Positions 32,832 to 41,974 of a DNA stretch of 58,536 nucleotides are shown piece by piece (the stretch's first letter is position 1; each line of letters starts with the position of its first letter). Under the pieces are notes generated by a model. It was given only the letters and a program-made list of their open reading frames with translations, did no database searches and was not told the DNA's origin. This DNA is from Lachnospiraceae bacterium (lineage in GTDB: Bacteria > Bacillota > Clostridia > Lachnospirales > Lachnospiraceae). Made by a program: the position numbers and the translations under genes. The stretch covers positions 1 to 58,536 of the forward strand of contig VSNG01000025.1 of assembly GCA_009774175.1 (NCBI GenBank), in the 5' to 3' direction.

Positions 32832-33782
32832 CTATTTGCGGTTTGGCATCAGGTAGAGCGTATTCGTTTCCTTTTCATAACGATAGCCCAGTGCATCCGA
32901 GGCAAGCGCATCCACCTTCTCATTCATCTTTTCGCCCATTTTTTCCAGAGCCGCCCTGAATTCATTCTGCAATTTTTCGATATGGTCGTCGAGATGATCC
33001 ATTCGCTTATCAATCTCTCTGAGATTTTCTCCAAGTGCAGTCTCCAGACTTTTCTGCACCTGCGACAGCCTTTCCCAAAGTTTTCCATCTTCCTTTTCCA
33101 GCGATTTGATTTTTTCATGAACGCCGCTCATACCTGCGCGCGCCTGTTCGATTTCCCGGCGAAGTTCCCTAATCTGTTCCTGTATCGCGGGAATCTTTTC
33201 CCCGTCCGCCGTCCGTATGATCTCTGACAGGCTGCTCAGCTTTTCCTCAAGCGCGCCAATGTTTTCCACAATTGTCTGCGTTTCCTTTTCCAGCAATACA
33301 AGCTTTTCAGTCAGGTTCGCATCCCCGTCCCGATATTCTTTTGTCACTGCGGCAATTTCCGTCTGCGCCCGCTCCATTGTGGTTTGCAGTTCTTTGATTT
33401 CTTCCTTCAACGCATTCGTATTCGTAAGATATTCCTGCCGCAGCGCCTCACCGGAATCCATTGACATATATTCCGCCATCTTCTCCTGATAGGTCGCCGC
33501 CACAAGCCCCTGTTCAAAATCGCCTTCTCCGATCCCGTCTTCCCCAGTCCTGCTGTCAGCGTCCGTCTCCTGCTGCGCCTGCAGCTTTGCCGCCTTTTGG
33601 GCCGCCTCCTCCTTCTTTTGTTCCTGCGCGCCATGTCCCCACCATAAAAGTAAAATTACAAGCACAATAATCACCACGGAAACGGCCCCAATCACTGCCA
33701 CGGAAAGCTGATTTTCCTTTCTTTCCGGGTCGTTTCTCCACTCATCAAAATAATCTGACAACCTTGTCATAAATTCACGCAT
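32832..33782 (-). CDS. Membrane-anchored coiled-coil protein (first gene of surface module)
   Basis: A short cytoplasmic N-terminus (SDYFDEWRNDPERKENQ), one membrane segment (about 27-48, VAVIGAVSVVIIVLVILLLWW) and about 265 extracytoplasmic residues. From about residue 110 to 295 these are heptad-like and charged (KEEIKELQTTMERAQTEI, EKLSSLSEII, EKIKSLEKEDGKL, EKLQNEF), a long coiled coil. The end KETNTLYLMPNR is compact. I do not recognise a family. It is followed at 23 bases by the Cys/His-rich gene. A scaffold or adhesion role is only an inference. Confidence 0.8.
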   Translation of the reverse strand: MREFMTRLSDYFDEWRNDPERKENQLSVAVIGAVSVVIIVLVILLLWWGHGAQEQKKEEAAQKAAKLQAQQETDADSRTGEDGIGEGDFEQGLVAATYQEKMAEYMSMDSGEALRQEYLTNTNALKEEIKELQTTMERAQTEIAAVTKEYRDGDANLTEKLVLLEKETQTIVENIGALEEKLSSLSEIIRTADGEKIPAIQEQIRELRREIEQARAGMSGVHEKIKSLEKEDGKLWERLSQVQKSLETALGENLREIDKRMDHLDDHIEKLQNEFRAALEKMGEKMNEKVDALASDALGYRYEKETNTLYLMPNRK

Positions 33783-33971
33783 AAAAACCTCCTTTTAATC
33801 TTTCTTTTTATTTTCAACATTTGGAATTCAGCGGCGATCTGCCGTAGACCCGCACAGAAAATGTGCAGAATAAAGTATACTTTAATATGTCTCCAAAGAT
33901 TGTATCCTTAAGATACCAGAGCATAATTTGTTTTGCAATATCGGAATGTTGCACAAGCTTTAAGTAATTTA
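33783..33971. other. Intergenic promoter region of the surface module
   Basis: A TTGCAA-N17-TATCTT promoter-like pair on the minus strand lies in the AT-rich stretch near 33905-33935. No ORF or RNA family is visible in these 190 bases. Confidence 0.3.
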
Positions 33972-34013
33972 AAAAGCCAGAATACCTCTTTTTATTGATG
34001 CATTCTGGCTTTA
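33972..34013 (-). terminator. Terminator after map
   Basis: AAAGCCAGAAT pairs with ATTCTGGCTTT, followed on the minus strand by TTTTTAAATT. It is about 60 bases past the methionine aminopeptidase gene. Confidence 0.85.
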
Positions 34014-34074
34014 ACCACTACAAACGAAATTCCGTCACGCTTTATTATCTTTAAAATATTCTGGCCAATAACGA

Positions 34075-34947
34075 TCAGTACGTCAGTATCTCGTAGCCGT
34101 CCTCTGTGACCGCCAGTGTTACTTCCCACTGCGCGGAGGGTTTTCCGTCTTCGGTATAGACTGTCCATCCGTCTTCATCGTCAATATAGATATCGGCCTT
34201 TCCCATATTTACCATGGGTTCAATGGTAAACACCATTCCGGGCACCATGAGCATTTCCGTACCTCTGGGCGTCACATAGCTGACAAAGGGCTCTTCATGA
34301 AATTCCAGCCCAATACCGTGGCCGCCGATCTCCCGCACGATGGAATAGCCGTTTTTCTTCGCATGATCGTTAATGGCCTGCGCCATATCTCCCAGAAAAT
34401 TCCAGGGCTTCACCTGCTCCAGTCCAACGTCAATACATTCCTTCGCCACCTGCACAAGCCTGCGTGTTTCCTCCGGCACATTCCCAAGCATAAACATACG
34501 CGAGGAGTCGGAAAAATAGCCTTTATATATAGTAGATACATCCACATTGACAATATCGCCATCCTTAAGAAAGCGTGTCTCATCAGGTATGCCGTGACAT
34601 ACCACCTCGTTAACAGAAGTACAGACACTCTTCGGAAATCCCTCGTAATTAAGAGGCGCGGCAATACCTCCCAGCTCCTTTGTCATATCCCTGACAATCC
34701 TATCTATCTCTTCCGTACTCATGCCCACATGAATCTGTCTCTCAATCTCATCCAGAATCGCAATATTCAGTTTACTGCTTTCCCTGATTCCCTGCAGCTG
34801 TTCCGGCGTCTTTAAGATATCGTGATGGGGAACCATATGTCCCTGCAAGGCATATGCCTCAATCTTTTCATCCATCGCCATGTGGCAGGCCTTGTATTTC
34901 TTCCCGCTGCCGCACCAGCAGGCGTCATTTCTCCCCAATTTTTTCAT
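34075..34947 (-). CDS. map: Methionine aminopeptidase type I with N-terminal SEC-C zinc motif
   Basis: Removes initiator methionine from nascent proteins. The catalytic pita-bread domain has CHGIPDE, the metal ligands in IVNVDVSTIYKGYFSDSSRM (two Asp), the His in IGGHGIGLEFH and the Glu residues in FTIEPM and WEVTLAVTE. Residues 5-22 (GRNDACWCGSGKKYKACH) form a SEC-C type zinc motif, which in other proteins helps ribosome or SecB contact. Length 290 fits this fused form. It is a single gene. Confidence 0.96.
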   Translation of the reverse strand: MKKLGRNDACWCGSGKKYKACHMAMDEKIEAYALQGHMVPHHDILKTPEQLQGIRESSKLNIAILDEIERQIHVGMSTEEIDRIVRDMTKELGGIAAPLNYEGFPKSVCTSVNEVVCHGIPDETRFLKDGDIVNVDVSTIYKGYFSDSSRMFMLGNVPEETRRLVQVAKECIDVGLEQVKPWNFLGDMAQAINDHAKKNGYSIVREIGGHGIGLEFHEEPFVSYVTPRGTEMLMVPGMVFTIEPMVNMGKADIYIDDEDGWTVYTEDGKPSAQWEVTLAVTEDGYEILTY

Positions 34948-35030
34948 GATCGTGTCATCTCCATTCCCTTAACCTTACCTATCATACCACATCGGAACAG
35001 GAAATGCACCACCCACCTTATCAGGAAAAA

Positions 35031-35360
35031 TTATTCGGCGCGGCCCTTTTCCACAACGGCAAGAAATATCTCCATATTATCCCAGCCCCAAAACGCAATA
35101 AAATCCTGCGCCAGCTCTTTTACATAGTCCGTCTCCGGCACCAGAATCCGATAATAAAATACCCGGCCCTGCCTGTAACTTTCCAAATATGACTTATTCA
35201 CAAGCCTGGTTAGAAAAGTGGAAACTGTTTGCAGTTTCCAATCCCTTTGATATGTCTCGTTTGCTCTCTGTGTAACCTCCGACAGCCCAAGCTCTTTCTC
35301 CGCGTCCCACAATGTCTTCATTACTAACAGTTCACAATCCGTCAAGTTTTCAAATCGCAT
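35031..35360 (-). CDS. BlaI/MecI-family transcriptional repressor
   Basis: A winged-helix repressor of the BlaI/MecI/CopY type, shown by LTDCELLVMKTLWDAEKELGLSEV, the recognition helix region WKLQTVSTFLTRLVNKSYL and the wing GRVFYYRILV. The C-terminal dimerisation part is short. The frame extends to 35417, but the ATG at 35360 has AAGGGGAAGG close upstream. No BlaR-like sensor protease is nearby, so the inducing signal is unclear. It is divergent from a MATE exporter with a shared palindromic control region, so the exporter is the likely target. Confidence 0.88.
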   Translation of the reverse strand: MRFENLTDCELLVMKTLWDAEKELGLSEVTQRANETYQRDWKLQTVSTFLTRLVNKSYLESYRQGRVFYYRILVPETDYVKELAQDFIAFWGWDNMEIFLAVVEKGRAE

Positions 35361-35412
35361 TTGTTCCTTCCCCTTCTTTCTTCTTGTAATTTTAGTTTCC
35401 TTTGTCTCTTTT

Positions 35413-35441
35413 ATCATATTTTATTATTCGTAGAATAGCAA
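35413..35441 (-). promoter_or_regulatory. Promoter of the BlaI-type repressor gene
   Basis: TTGCTA (35436-35441) and TATGAT (35413-35418) on the minus strand, spacer 17, about 50 bases before the ATG. Confidence 0.6.
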
Positions 35442-35457
35442 GCGAAAATTCCATCAA

Positions 35458-35476
35458 ATTTAACGTTTCGTTAAAT
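35458..35476. promoter_or_regulatory. Candidate operator in the divergent repressor/MATE promoter region
   Basis: ATTTAACG and CGTTAAAT are perfect inverted repeats around TTT. It overlaps a TTTAAC-N17-TAAAAT promoter reading toward the MATE gene and sits just upstream of the repressor promoter, so one bound dimer could control both. It differs from the classic BlaI box (TACA-N-TGTA), so ownership is inferred from position. Confidence 0.6.
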
Positions 35477-35493
35477 GCATGTAAAATTTCGAG

Positions 35494-35522
35494 TTGTCAA
35501 AGGTCGGCTGATCCTGTAAAAT
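35494..35522 (+). promoter_or_regulatory. Promoter at the MATE start codon
   Basis: TTGTCA (35494-35499) and TAAAAT (35517-35522), spacer 17. The predicted transcription start is about 35529, which is the second in-frame ATG of the MATE gene. Confidence 0.5.
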
Positions 35523-36926
35523 ATGGGGATGAGACTCTTGAAAAACATCAGATACAAATTCATAGGAGATCGGAATTTTTACAAAATGGTACTGGCCATC
35601 GCCGTACCCATCATGATTCAAAACGGCATTACCAACTTTGTGAGTCTGCTGGACAACATCATGATCGGGCAGATCGGCACAGAACAGATGTCCGGCGTGG
35701 CCATTGTCAATCAGCTGCTCTTTGTCTATAATCTCTGTCTGTTCGGGGGCGTATCCGGAGCAGGCATTTTTACCGCGCAATACTTTGGACAGAAAAATGA
35801 AGAAGGCGTTCGGCAAACCGTCCGCTTTAAAATCTGGATGGTCTTTTTGATTACTCTGATTACCGTCATTCTTCTTCTGTATGCCGGAGATCCCCTGATC
35901 GCTTTCTATTTGCAGGGCGATGGCACGGCCAAAAGCGCGGCGGCCACTCTTCGCTACGGAAAAGAGTATCTGATGATTATGCTTCCCGGACTTGTTCCTT
36001 TTATGCTGGTTCAGGTTTATTCAAGCACCCTTCGCGAGTGCGGACAGACCATCCTGCCCATGAAGGCAGGCGTAATTGCCGTATTCGTGAATCTGATATT
36101 AAACTACATATTGATTTACGGTAAATTGGGCGCGCCGGCTCTGGGGGTACAAGGCGCCGCCATCGCCACGATCATTTCTCGTTTTGTGGAGTGCGCTGTT
36201 GTGCTCATTCATACGCACCGCCACGTACAGCAGAATCCTTTTGTCAAAGGACTTTACAGCACGTTAAAAGTACCCGCCGGTCTGGTGGCAAAGATTGTAA
36301 CAAAAGGCATGCCCCTTCTTCTGAACGAAACGCTCTGGGCAGCCGGTATGGCCATGCTTACACAGTGCTACTCGATTCGGGGATTAAATGTCATTGCGGC
36401 GCTTAATATTTCCAATACGATCAATAACGTATTCAACATTGTATTTCTAGCCTTGGGCGATTCCGTAGCCATCATCGTAGGGCAGCTTCTGGGCGCCGGT
36501 AAGATGAAGGAAGCGCGGGACACGGACAATAAAATGATTGCCTTTTCCGTTATCAGCTGTACTGTTATGGCCGTTTTCATGCTTTTATTAGCGCAGTTTT
36601 TCCCGCTGCTGTACAACACAAGCAGCGATGCAAGGACGCTGGCTACATACTTCATTATGCTTACCGCCGTCTTTATGCCGCAGAACGCTTTTCTGCACGC
36701 TTCCTACTTCACGCTGCGCTCCGGCGGCCGGACGGTCATCACTTTCCTCTTTGACAGCGTCTTTATCTGGTGTGTCAGCGTTGTCATCGCTTTTACTTTA
36801 AGCCGTTACACAACGCTGCCCGTTCTGGCCGTGTACGCATTCGTGCAGATGGGTGACTGGATTAAATGTGTGATCGGATTTATTCTGGTTAAAAAGGGCG
36901 TCTGGCTGCAAAACATCGTTTCCTAG
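35523..36926 (+). CDS. MATE-family efflux transporter
   Basis: Twelve predicted membrane segments over 467 residues, with the family N-terminus FYKMVLAIAVPIMIQNGITNFVSLLDNIMIGQIG. Such transporters export drugs or metabolites driven by Na+ or H+. Two ATGs (35523 and 35529) are possible; neither has a Shine-Dalgarno sequence. It is divergent from a BlaI-type repressor and ends at a strong terminator. The substrate is unknown. Confidence 0.94.
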   Translation: MGMRLLKNIRYKFIGDRNFYKMVLAIAVPIMIQNGITNFVSLLDNIMIGQIGTEQMSGVAIVNQLLFVYNLCLFGGVSGAGIFTAQYFGQKNEEGVRQTVRFKIWMVFLITLITVILLLYAGDPLIAFYLQGDGTAKSAAATLRYGKEYLMIMLPGLVPFMLVQVYSSTLRECGQTILPMKAGVIAVFVNLILNYILIYGKLGAPALGVQGAAIATIISRFVECAVVLIHTHRHVQQNPFVKGLYSTLKVPAGLVAKIVTKGMPLLLNETLWAAGMAMLTQCYSIRGLNVIAALNISNTINNVFNIVFLALGDSVAIIVGQLLGAGKMKEARDTDNKMIAFSVISCTVMAVFMLLLAQFFPLLYNTSSDARTLATYFIMLTAVFMPQNAFLHASYFTLRSGGRTVITFLFDSVFIWCVSVVIAFTLSRYTTLPVLAVYAFVQMGDWIKCVIGFILVKKGVWLQNIVS

Positions 36927-36972
36927 ACATGGGAATACCGCGTTTCCAGACAATACTTAAACAGACAAAAAG

Positions 36973-37010
36973 AACCGGCGCAGTCTCCATTCAAGACTGC
37001 GCCGGTTGTT
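36973..37010. terminator. Bidirectional terminator between MATE and rpe
   Basis: AACCGGCGCAGTCT and AGACTGCGCCGGTT form a perfect 14-bp stem with a seven-base loop, with T-rich sequence after it on the plus strand and TTTTTG on the minus strand. Confidence 0.92.
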
Positions 37011-37663
37011 TAAAACTGCGCCAGATACTGTTTTACGTTTTCCGTAATGCTTCCCCGAAAAACCGCCGAGCCCGCCACAATCACATTGGCGCCGGCCTCC
37101 AAAACAATCTTTGCATTTTCCACGGTAATACCGCCATCCACCTGAATATCAAGGTCAAGCCCCATTTCATCGGCCATTTTCCGAACCTGGCGAACGCGCT
37201 CCGTAGATTCCGGTATGTACTTCTGGCCTCCGAATCCCGGTTCTACCGTCATGACAAGAAGCATATCCAGCTTACTCAGATATTTCCTGACCGCTTCCAC
37301 CGGTGTTTTGGGCTTAATCGACATCCCCACCCGACAGCCAAGGCTCTTGATAAGCGCAATTGTCTCATCCGCGTCCTGCGTCGCTTCCAAATGAAACGTG
37401 ATACTGTCCGCGCCGCACTCCTTAAACTCTTTCACATACCGTTCCGGCTCCACGATCATCAGATGCACATCAAAAATTCGGTCTGTCACCTTGCGTATCG
37501 TTTTAATTACCGGCATCCCAAAGGAAATGGATGGCACGAAAACACCGTCCATCACATCAATATGCAGATACTGCGCACCGGCTTCATCGGCCTCTTTGAT
37601 CTGCTCCCCCAATCTGGCAAAATCAGCTGCCAGAATAGAGGGAGACAAAATTCTTTTACTCAT
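37010..37663 (-). CDS. rpe: Ribulose-phosphate 3-epimerase
   Basis: Interconverts D-ribulose 5-phosphate and D-xylulose 5-phosphate. The TIM-barrel landmarks ILSPSILAADF, YLHIDVMDGVFVPSISFG (catalytic Asp, metal-binding His), FDVHLMI, VEPGFGGQKYI and DIQVDGGI are all present. The frame extends to 37708, but the ATG at 37663 with GGAGGAC upstream gives the standard MSKRILSPS start and a 217-residue protein. It is the last gene of the arabinose/pentose phosphate cluster, directly after the transketolase C-half. Confidence 0.97.
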   Translation of the reverse strand: MSKRILSPSILAADFARLGEQIKEADEAGAQYLHIDVMDGVFVPSISFGMPVIKTIRKVTDRIFDVHLMIVEPERYVKEFKECGADSITFHLEATQDADETIALIKSLGCRVGMSIKPKTPVEAVRKYLSKLDMLLVMTVEPGFGGQKYIPESTERVRQVRKMADEMGLDLDIQVDGGITVENAKIVLEAGANVIVAGSAVFRGSITENVKQYLAQF

Positions 37664-37713
37664 TTTCGTGTCCTCCGCAGCGTCACTCGAAAAACTTCCG
37701 ACAGACATTGCGC

Positions 37714-38655
37714 TTATTTCACAAAGCCCTTTACTTTCTCATAAATTCCCTTACCGTCCAGACCATATTTCTCCACCAGCGCATTTGCCGGGCCGGACTC
37801 ACCGAAAGTATCCTGCATACCGATCCGCAGAACGGGCGTCGGATGCTTCTCGGACAGGCAGTCGCAGACAGCGCTGCCAAGACCGCCGATCACGGTATGC
37901 TCCTCTGCCGTCACCACCTTACCGGTTTTCTTCGCAGAAGCAAGCACCAGTTCTTCATCCAGAGGCTTAATGGTATGAATATTGATCACCTCTGCGTCAA
38001 TTCCGTCTGCGGCAAGCATTTCGGCCGCTTCCAGAGCAGAAGCTACTGTAATGCCGCTGGCAATGATTGTCACATCCTTGCCTTCTCTGAGCAGAACGCC
38101 CTTGCCAACCTCAAATTTATAATCCGGCTTATCGTTAATTACCGGCACAGCCGCACGGCCAAACCGCAGATAAACCGGCCCGTTCATCTCAATTGCCGCA
38201 CGCACGGCCGCTTTCGCCTCCACATCATCGGAGGGAACAATAACCGTCATACCGGGAATCGTCCGCATCAGGGCAACATCCTCATTACACTGATGAGTTG
38301 CGCCGTCCTCTCCCACGGTGATACCCGCATGGGTTGCGCCGATCTTTACATTCAGATGCGGATAACCGATGGAATTACGAACCTGCTCAAAATTCCGTCC
38401 TGCCGCAAACATGGCGAAGGAACTGATAAAAGGTATTTTTCCACAGGTAGCAAGACCCGCCGCAATGCCTGTCATATTACACTCCGCGATACCGCAGTCG
38501 ATATGGCGGTCGGGAAAAGCTTTCTTAAACACGCCGGTTTTGGTAGCGCCTGCAAGGTCAGCGTCAAGGACTACCAGATCCGGAAATTCCGCGCCACACT
38601 CAGCAAGTGCATTACCATAGCTCTCTCTTGTTGCCACTTTCTTTACATCTGCCAT
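37714..38655 (-). CDS. Transketolase, C-terminal subunit
   Basis: Carries the pyrimidine-binding and C-terminal domains of transketolase: RESYGNALAECGAEFPDLVVLDADLAG, then GIAECNMTGIAAGLA, SSFAMF and IRNSIGYPHLNVKIGATHAG, and GEDGATHQCNEDVALMR. It needs the N-half for activity. Transfers two-carbon units between pentose and other sugar phosphates. The ATG overlaps the stop of the N-half (TGATG), so both are made in balance. Confidence 0.95.
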   Translation of the reverse strand: MADVKKVATRESYGNALAECGAEFPDLVVLDADLAGATKTGVFKKAFPDRHIDCGIAECNMTGIAAGLATCGKIPFISSFAMFAAGRNFEQVRNSIGYPHLNVKIGATHAGITVGEDGATHQCNEDVALMRTIPGMTVIVPSDDVEAKAAVRAAIEMNGPVYLRFGRAAVPVINDKPDYKFEVGKGVLLREGKDVTIIASGITVASALEAAEMLAADGIDAEVINIHTIKPLDEELVLASAKKTGKVVTAEEHTVIGGLGSAVCDCLSEKHPTPVLRIGMQDTFGESGPANALVEKYGLDGKGIYEKVKGFVK

Positions 38656-39494
38656 CAGTTCGCACCTCCTAACTCTTTGCCGATCTTCTCCAGATCCGCC
38701 ATCGCCGTCGCATACTCTTCATCGTTGGGCGCTTTGCCGTGCCAGCCCGCGTTATTCTCCATAAAGGATACGCCTTTGCCCTTCACCGTCTTCGCAATGA
38801 TGGCGGTGGGCATTCCCTTAGTCGCCTTCGCCTCTTTAAATGCCGCGTCGATCTGGTCAAAGTCATTGCCGTCAATATTGATTACATGGAAGTTAAACGC
38901 CTCAAACTTCTTGTCAATGGGGTAAGGCGAGCATACGTCGTCAATCTTACCGTCAATCTGTAAGCCGTTGTTATCCACGATAACTACCAGATTGTCAAGC
39001 TTTCTGTGGCCTGCAAACATGGCCGCTTCCCATACCTGGCCTTCCTGTATCTCACCGTCTCCCAGAAGCGTATAGGTTCTGTAAGACTTATTGTCAAGCT
39101 TTGCCGCAAGCGCCATGCCTACCGCCGAGGAGATACCCTGTCCCAGAGAACCCGAAGACATATCTACGCCGGGCGTCTCCTGCATACAGGGATGTCCCTG
39201 CAAATAGGAGCCCAGATGGCGCAGGGTCGGCAGATCCTCTACCGGGAAATATCCCCTGTTTGCCAATGCGGAATAAAGCCCCGGAGCCGTATGCCCCTTG
39301 GAAAGCACAAAACGGTCTCTGTCTGCCTTTTTCGGGTCTTTCGGGTCAATGTTCATCTCTTCAAAATACAGATAAGTAAAAATGTCTGCCGCCGACAGAG
39401 ATCCGCCCGGATGCCCTGCCTTAGCGCCGTGTACCGCTGTCACGATACCTTTGCGAACTTCATTAGCTGTTTTTTGTAACTCTAATTTGTTCAT
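38655..39494 (-). CDS. Transketolase, N-terminal subunit
   Basis: Thiamine diphosphate-binding half of a split transketolase. Landmarks are HGAKAGHPGGSLSAADI, LSKGHTAPGLYSAL, and the TPP/Mg motif GDGEIQEGQVWEAAMFAGH...VDNNGLQIDG. The length of 279 matches split types in Clostridia and archaea; single-chain enzymes are over 600. It lies 133 bases after araD, with a weak hairpin in between, and may also have its own promoter. Confidence 0.95.
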   Translation of the reverse strand: MNKLELQKTANEVRKGIVTAVHGAKAGHPGGSLSAADIFTYLYFEEMNIDPKDPKKADRDRFVLSKGHTAPGLYSALANRGYFPVEDLPTLRHLGSYLQGHPCMQETPGVDMSSGSLGQGISSAVGMALAAKLDNKSYRTYTLLGDGEIQEGQVWEAAMFAGHRKLDNLVVIVDNNGLQIDGKIDDVCSPYPIDKKFEAFNFHVINIDGNDFDQIDAAFKEAKATKGMPTAIIAKTVKGKGVSFMENNAGWHGKAPNDEEYATAMADLEKIGKELGGAN

Positions 39495-39627
39495 CGCTGT
39501 CCTCCATCCTTAATAACTATGCTTCGTTTTCTGCTAAACACAGTGTAACACAAAGCTTTCACTTTGTCACCGTGCCCGTGCACATATCTTATACATCTGC
39601 AACGCATGGACATAACATATTGCCGCA

Positions 39628-40323
39628 TTATTTTTGTCCGTAGTAAGCATTCTCGCCATGCTTCCTGAAATAGTGCTTATCCTGCAGCTCCTGCGGCGCG
39701 GGCTGAATCCTCGCGTTAATCGTCTCCGCACGGTATGCCATTTTCGCCACTTCTTCCATCACTACCGCGTTATGTACCGCCTCATGGCCGTCCTTGCCCC
39801 AGGCAAAAGGACCATGATTCTTACAGAGCGTTCCGGGTACGGCAACAGGGTCCTTTTCCATTCTCTTAAACTCATTGACAATAAGCACGCCCGTATTTCT
39901 CTCATATCCTTCCGAAATCTCTTCCTGCGTCAGACAGCGCAGACAGGGAATCTCCCCGTAGAAATAATCGGCATGGGTCGTTCCGTAGCAGGGAATGCTT
40001 CTGCCCGCCTGTGCCCAGCTCGTTGCGTAGGATGAGTGCGTATGCACCACACCCCCAACCTCCTGAAACACTTTATAAATTTCTACATGAGTCGCCGTGT
40101 CGGAGGAGGGGTTATATTTCCCCTCCACCTTCTTACCGTCCAAATCTACCAGCACCATATCGTCGGGAGTCAGCTTCTCATAATCGACGCCGCTGGGCTT
40201 GATGGCAAAAATACCGCTCTCCCTGTCGATCTCGCTCACATTGCCCCAGGTAAAAGTAACCAGCCCGTATTTCGGAAGAAGCATATTAGCCTCATATACG
40301 CGCTTTTTTAATTCCTCTAACAT
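39628..40323 (-). CDS. araD: L-ribulose-5-phosphate 4-epimerase
   Basis: Converts L-ribulose 5-phosphate to D-xylulose 5-phosphate, the last arabinose-specific step. A class II aldolase-fold enzyme of 231 residues, the same length as E. coli AraD. It has WGNVSEID, KPSGVDYEKL, zinc-binding His in VVHTHSSYA (H94, H96), AGRSIPCYGTTHADYF and the downstream GKDGHEAVHNA His. It follows araB by ten bases in an operon. Confidence 0.97.
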   Translation of the reverse strand: MLEELKKRVYEANMLLPKYGLVTFTWGNVSEIDRESGIFAIKPSGVDYEKLTPDDMVLVDLDGKKVEGKYNPSSDTATHVEIYKVFQEVGGVVHTHSSYATSWAQAGRSIPCYGTTHADYFYGEIPCLRCLTQEEISEGYERNTGVLIVNEFKRMEKDPVAVPGTLCKNHGPFAWGKDGHEAVHNAVVMEEVAKMAYRAETINARIQPAPQELQDKHYFRKHGENAYYGQK

Positions 40324-40333
40324 CGTTCTCCTC

Positions 40334-41923
40334 CTATAAGCTTTCTACCGCCGCTCTCTCAATGGCAAGTCCCGCACTGTAAACTTTCATAAACTCGTTG
40401 AAGCCCTTTACGTCATTCGCCTTCGGCTCCATCTTCTCACCCTTCTGACCTGCAAATACCTTGCTGTCAAGGAACGCTGCCAGACTCTCGTCCGCGCCCT
40501 TGTTAATCATGTAGGAAGCAAGAAGCGCAATACCCCAGGCGCCGCCTTCACCGGCCGTCTCCATCACGCTCACGGGAGCGTTCATTGCCGCCGCAAGAAT
40601 GCTCTGGCCTACACCCTTTGTCTTAAAGAGTCCGCCATGTCCAAGAATTTCGTCTACCTGTACTTTCTCCTCTGTAAACAAAATATCAAAACCTGTCTTC
40701 AATGCGCCAAGAGAAGTGAACAAATGCACTCTCATGAAGTTCGCCAGATTAAATTTCGCATCCGGCTTTCTCACAAACATCGGACGTCCCTCGTTAAAGC
40801 CCGTCACATGTTCCCCGGAGAAGTAATTGTAGGCAAGCAGACCGCCACAGTCGTCGTCACCCTCGAGAGCCTTACGGTAAAGATTGCCGTACAGCTCGTT
40901 CATATCCACCTTCATACCCATTACTTCCAAATATTCCTTGAACAGGTTCACCCATGCATTCAGGTCAGAGGTGCAGTTGTTGCAGTGCACCATAGCCACC
41001 AGACTGCCGTCGGGAGTGGTCACCAGATCAATGGCGTCATATACTTTGGAAAGATCCTTCTCCAAAACGATCATGCCGAATACGCTGGTTCCCGCCGATA
41101 CGTTACCGGTACGCTTCGCAACGCTGTTGGTAGCCGCCATACCCGTACCCGCGTCTCCCTCGGGAGGACAAAACGGAATGCCTGCCTGTAACGTCCCCGT
41201 GGGATCTAACAGCTTGGCGCCTTCCTCCGTCAATGCGCCCGCCTGCTGTCCCGCTGTGTAAACCGCCGGAAGCACATCCTTTAACTTCCATGCAAATCCC
41301 TTATCCGCAACAGCCTCGTCAAACTGCCCGATCATCTTCTCATTAAACTGTCCCGTGGCAATGTCGATGGGGAACATGCCGGAAGCCTCGCCAACGCCAA
41401 CAATCTTCTCTCCCGTCAGCTTCCACTGAATATAACCCGCCAGCGTAATCACAAATTTCAGATCCGGCACATGCTCCTCGCCGTTCAAAACCGCCTGATA
41501 GAGATGCGCGATGGTCCATCTCTGGGGAATATGGTAATTAAAGAGCTCTGTCAGCTTTGTGGATGCCTCCTCCGTAATGGTATTTCTCCATGTACGGAAG
41601 GGAACCATCAGTTCGTCCTTATCATTGAAAGCCATATAACCGTGCATCATCGCGCTGAAACCAATCGCGCCGAGTTTGGTCAGCTTCTCTCCATACTGCG
41701 CCTGCACATCCTCCGTCAGCTTTTTGTAACAGTCCTGAAGCCCCGTCCAGATATCGTCCAGACTGTATGTCCAGATGCCGTTTTCCAGTCTGTTCTCCCA
41801 GTCATGCGCGCCGGATGCAATCGGTTTATTGTTGTCATCCACCAGCACGGCCTTGATACGGGTCGAGCCAAACTCAATCCCCAGTACCGCTTTCCCACTT
41901 GCAATACATTCTTTTGCTCCCAT
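40334..41923 (-). CDS. araB: L-ribulokinase, FGGY family
   Basis: Phosphorylates L-ribulose at C5. The FGGY N-domain starts with LGIEFGSTRIKAVLVDDN (phosphate 1 loop), and GNVSAGTSVFGMIVLEKD plus GHGGLFKTKGVGQSILAAA form the C-terminal nucleotide site. The N-terminus resembles the Firmicute type rather than enteric AraB. Placement between araA and araD argues for ribulokinase; a xylulokinase-like role is the alternative. Operon with araA (52 bases upstream) and araD. Confidence 0.9.
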   Translation of the reverse strand: MGAKECIASGKAVLGIEFGSTRIKAVLVDDNNKPIASGAHDWENRLENGIWTYSLDDIWTGLQDCYKKLTEDVQAQYGEKLTKLGAIGFSAMMHGYMAFNDKDELMVPFRTWRNTITEEASTKLTELFNYHIPQRWTIAHLYQAVLNGEEHVPDLKFVITLAGYIQWKLTGEKIVGVGEASGMFPIDIATGQFNEKMIGQFDEAVADKGFAWKLKDVLPAVYTAGQQAGALTEEGAKLLDPTGTLQAGIPFCPPEGDAGTGMAATNSVAKRTGNVSAGTSVFGMIVLEKDLSKVYDAIDLVTTPDGSLVAMVHCNNCTSDLNAWVNLFKEYLEVMGMKVDMNELYGNLYRKALEGDDDCGGLLAYNYFSGEHVTGFNEGRPMFVRKPDAKFNLANFMRVHLFTSLGALKTGFDILFTEEKVQVDEILGHGGLFKTKGVGQSILAAAMNAPVSVMETAGEGGAWGIALLASYMINKGADESLAAFLDSKVFAGQKGEKMEPKANDVKGFNEFMKVYSAGLAIERAAVESL

Positions 41924-41974
41924 ACCTTATCCTATACCTCCTTCATTTATATCTGTTCGCATCGCTCGTTGCCA

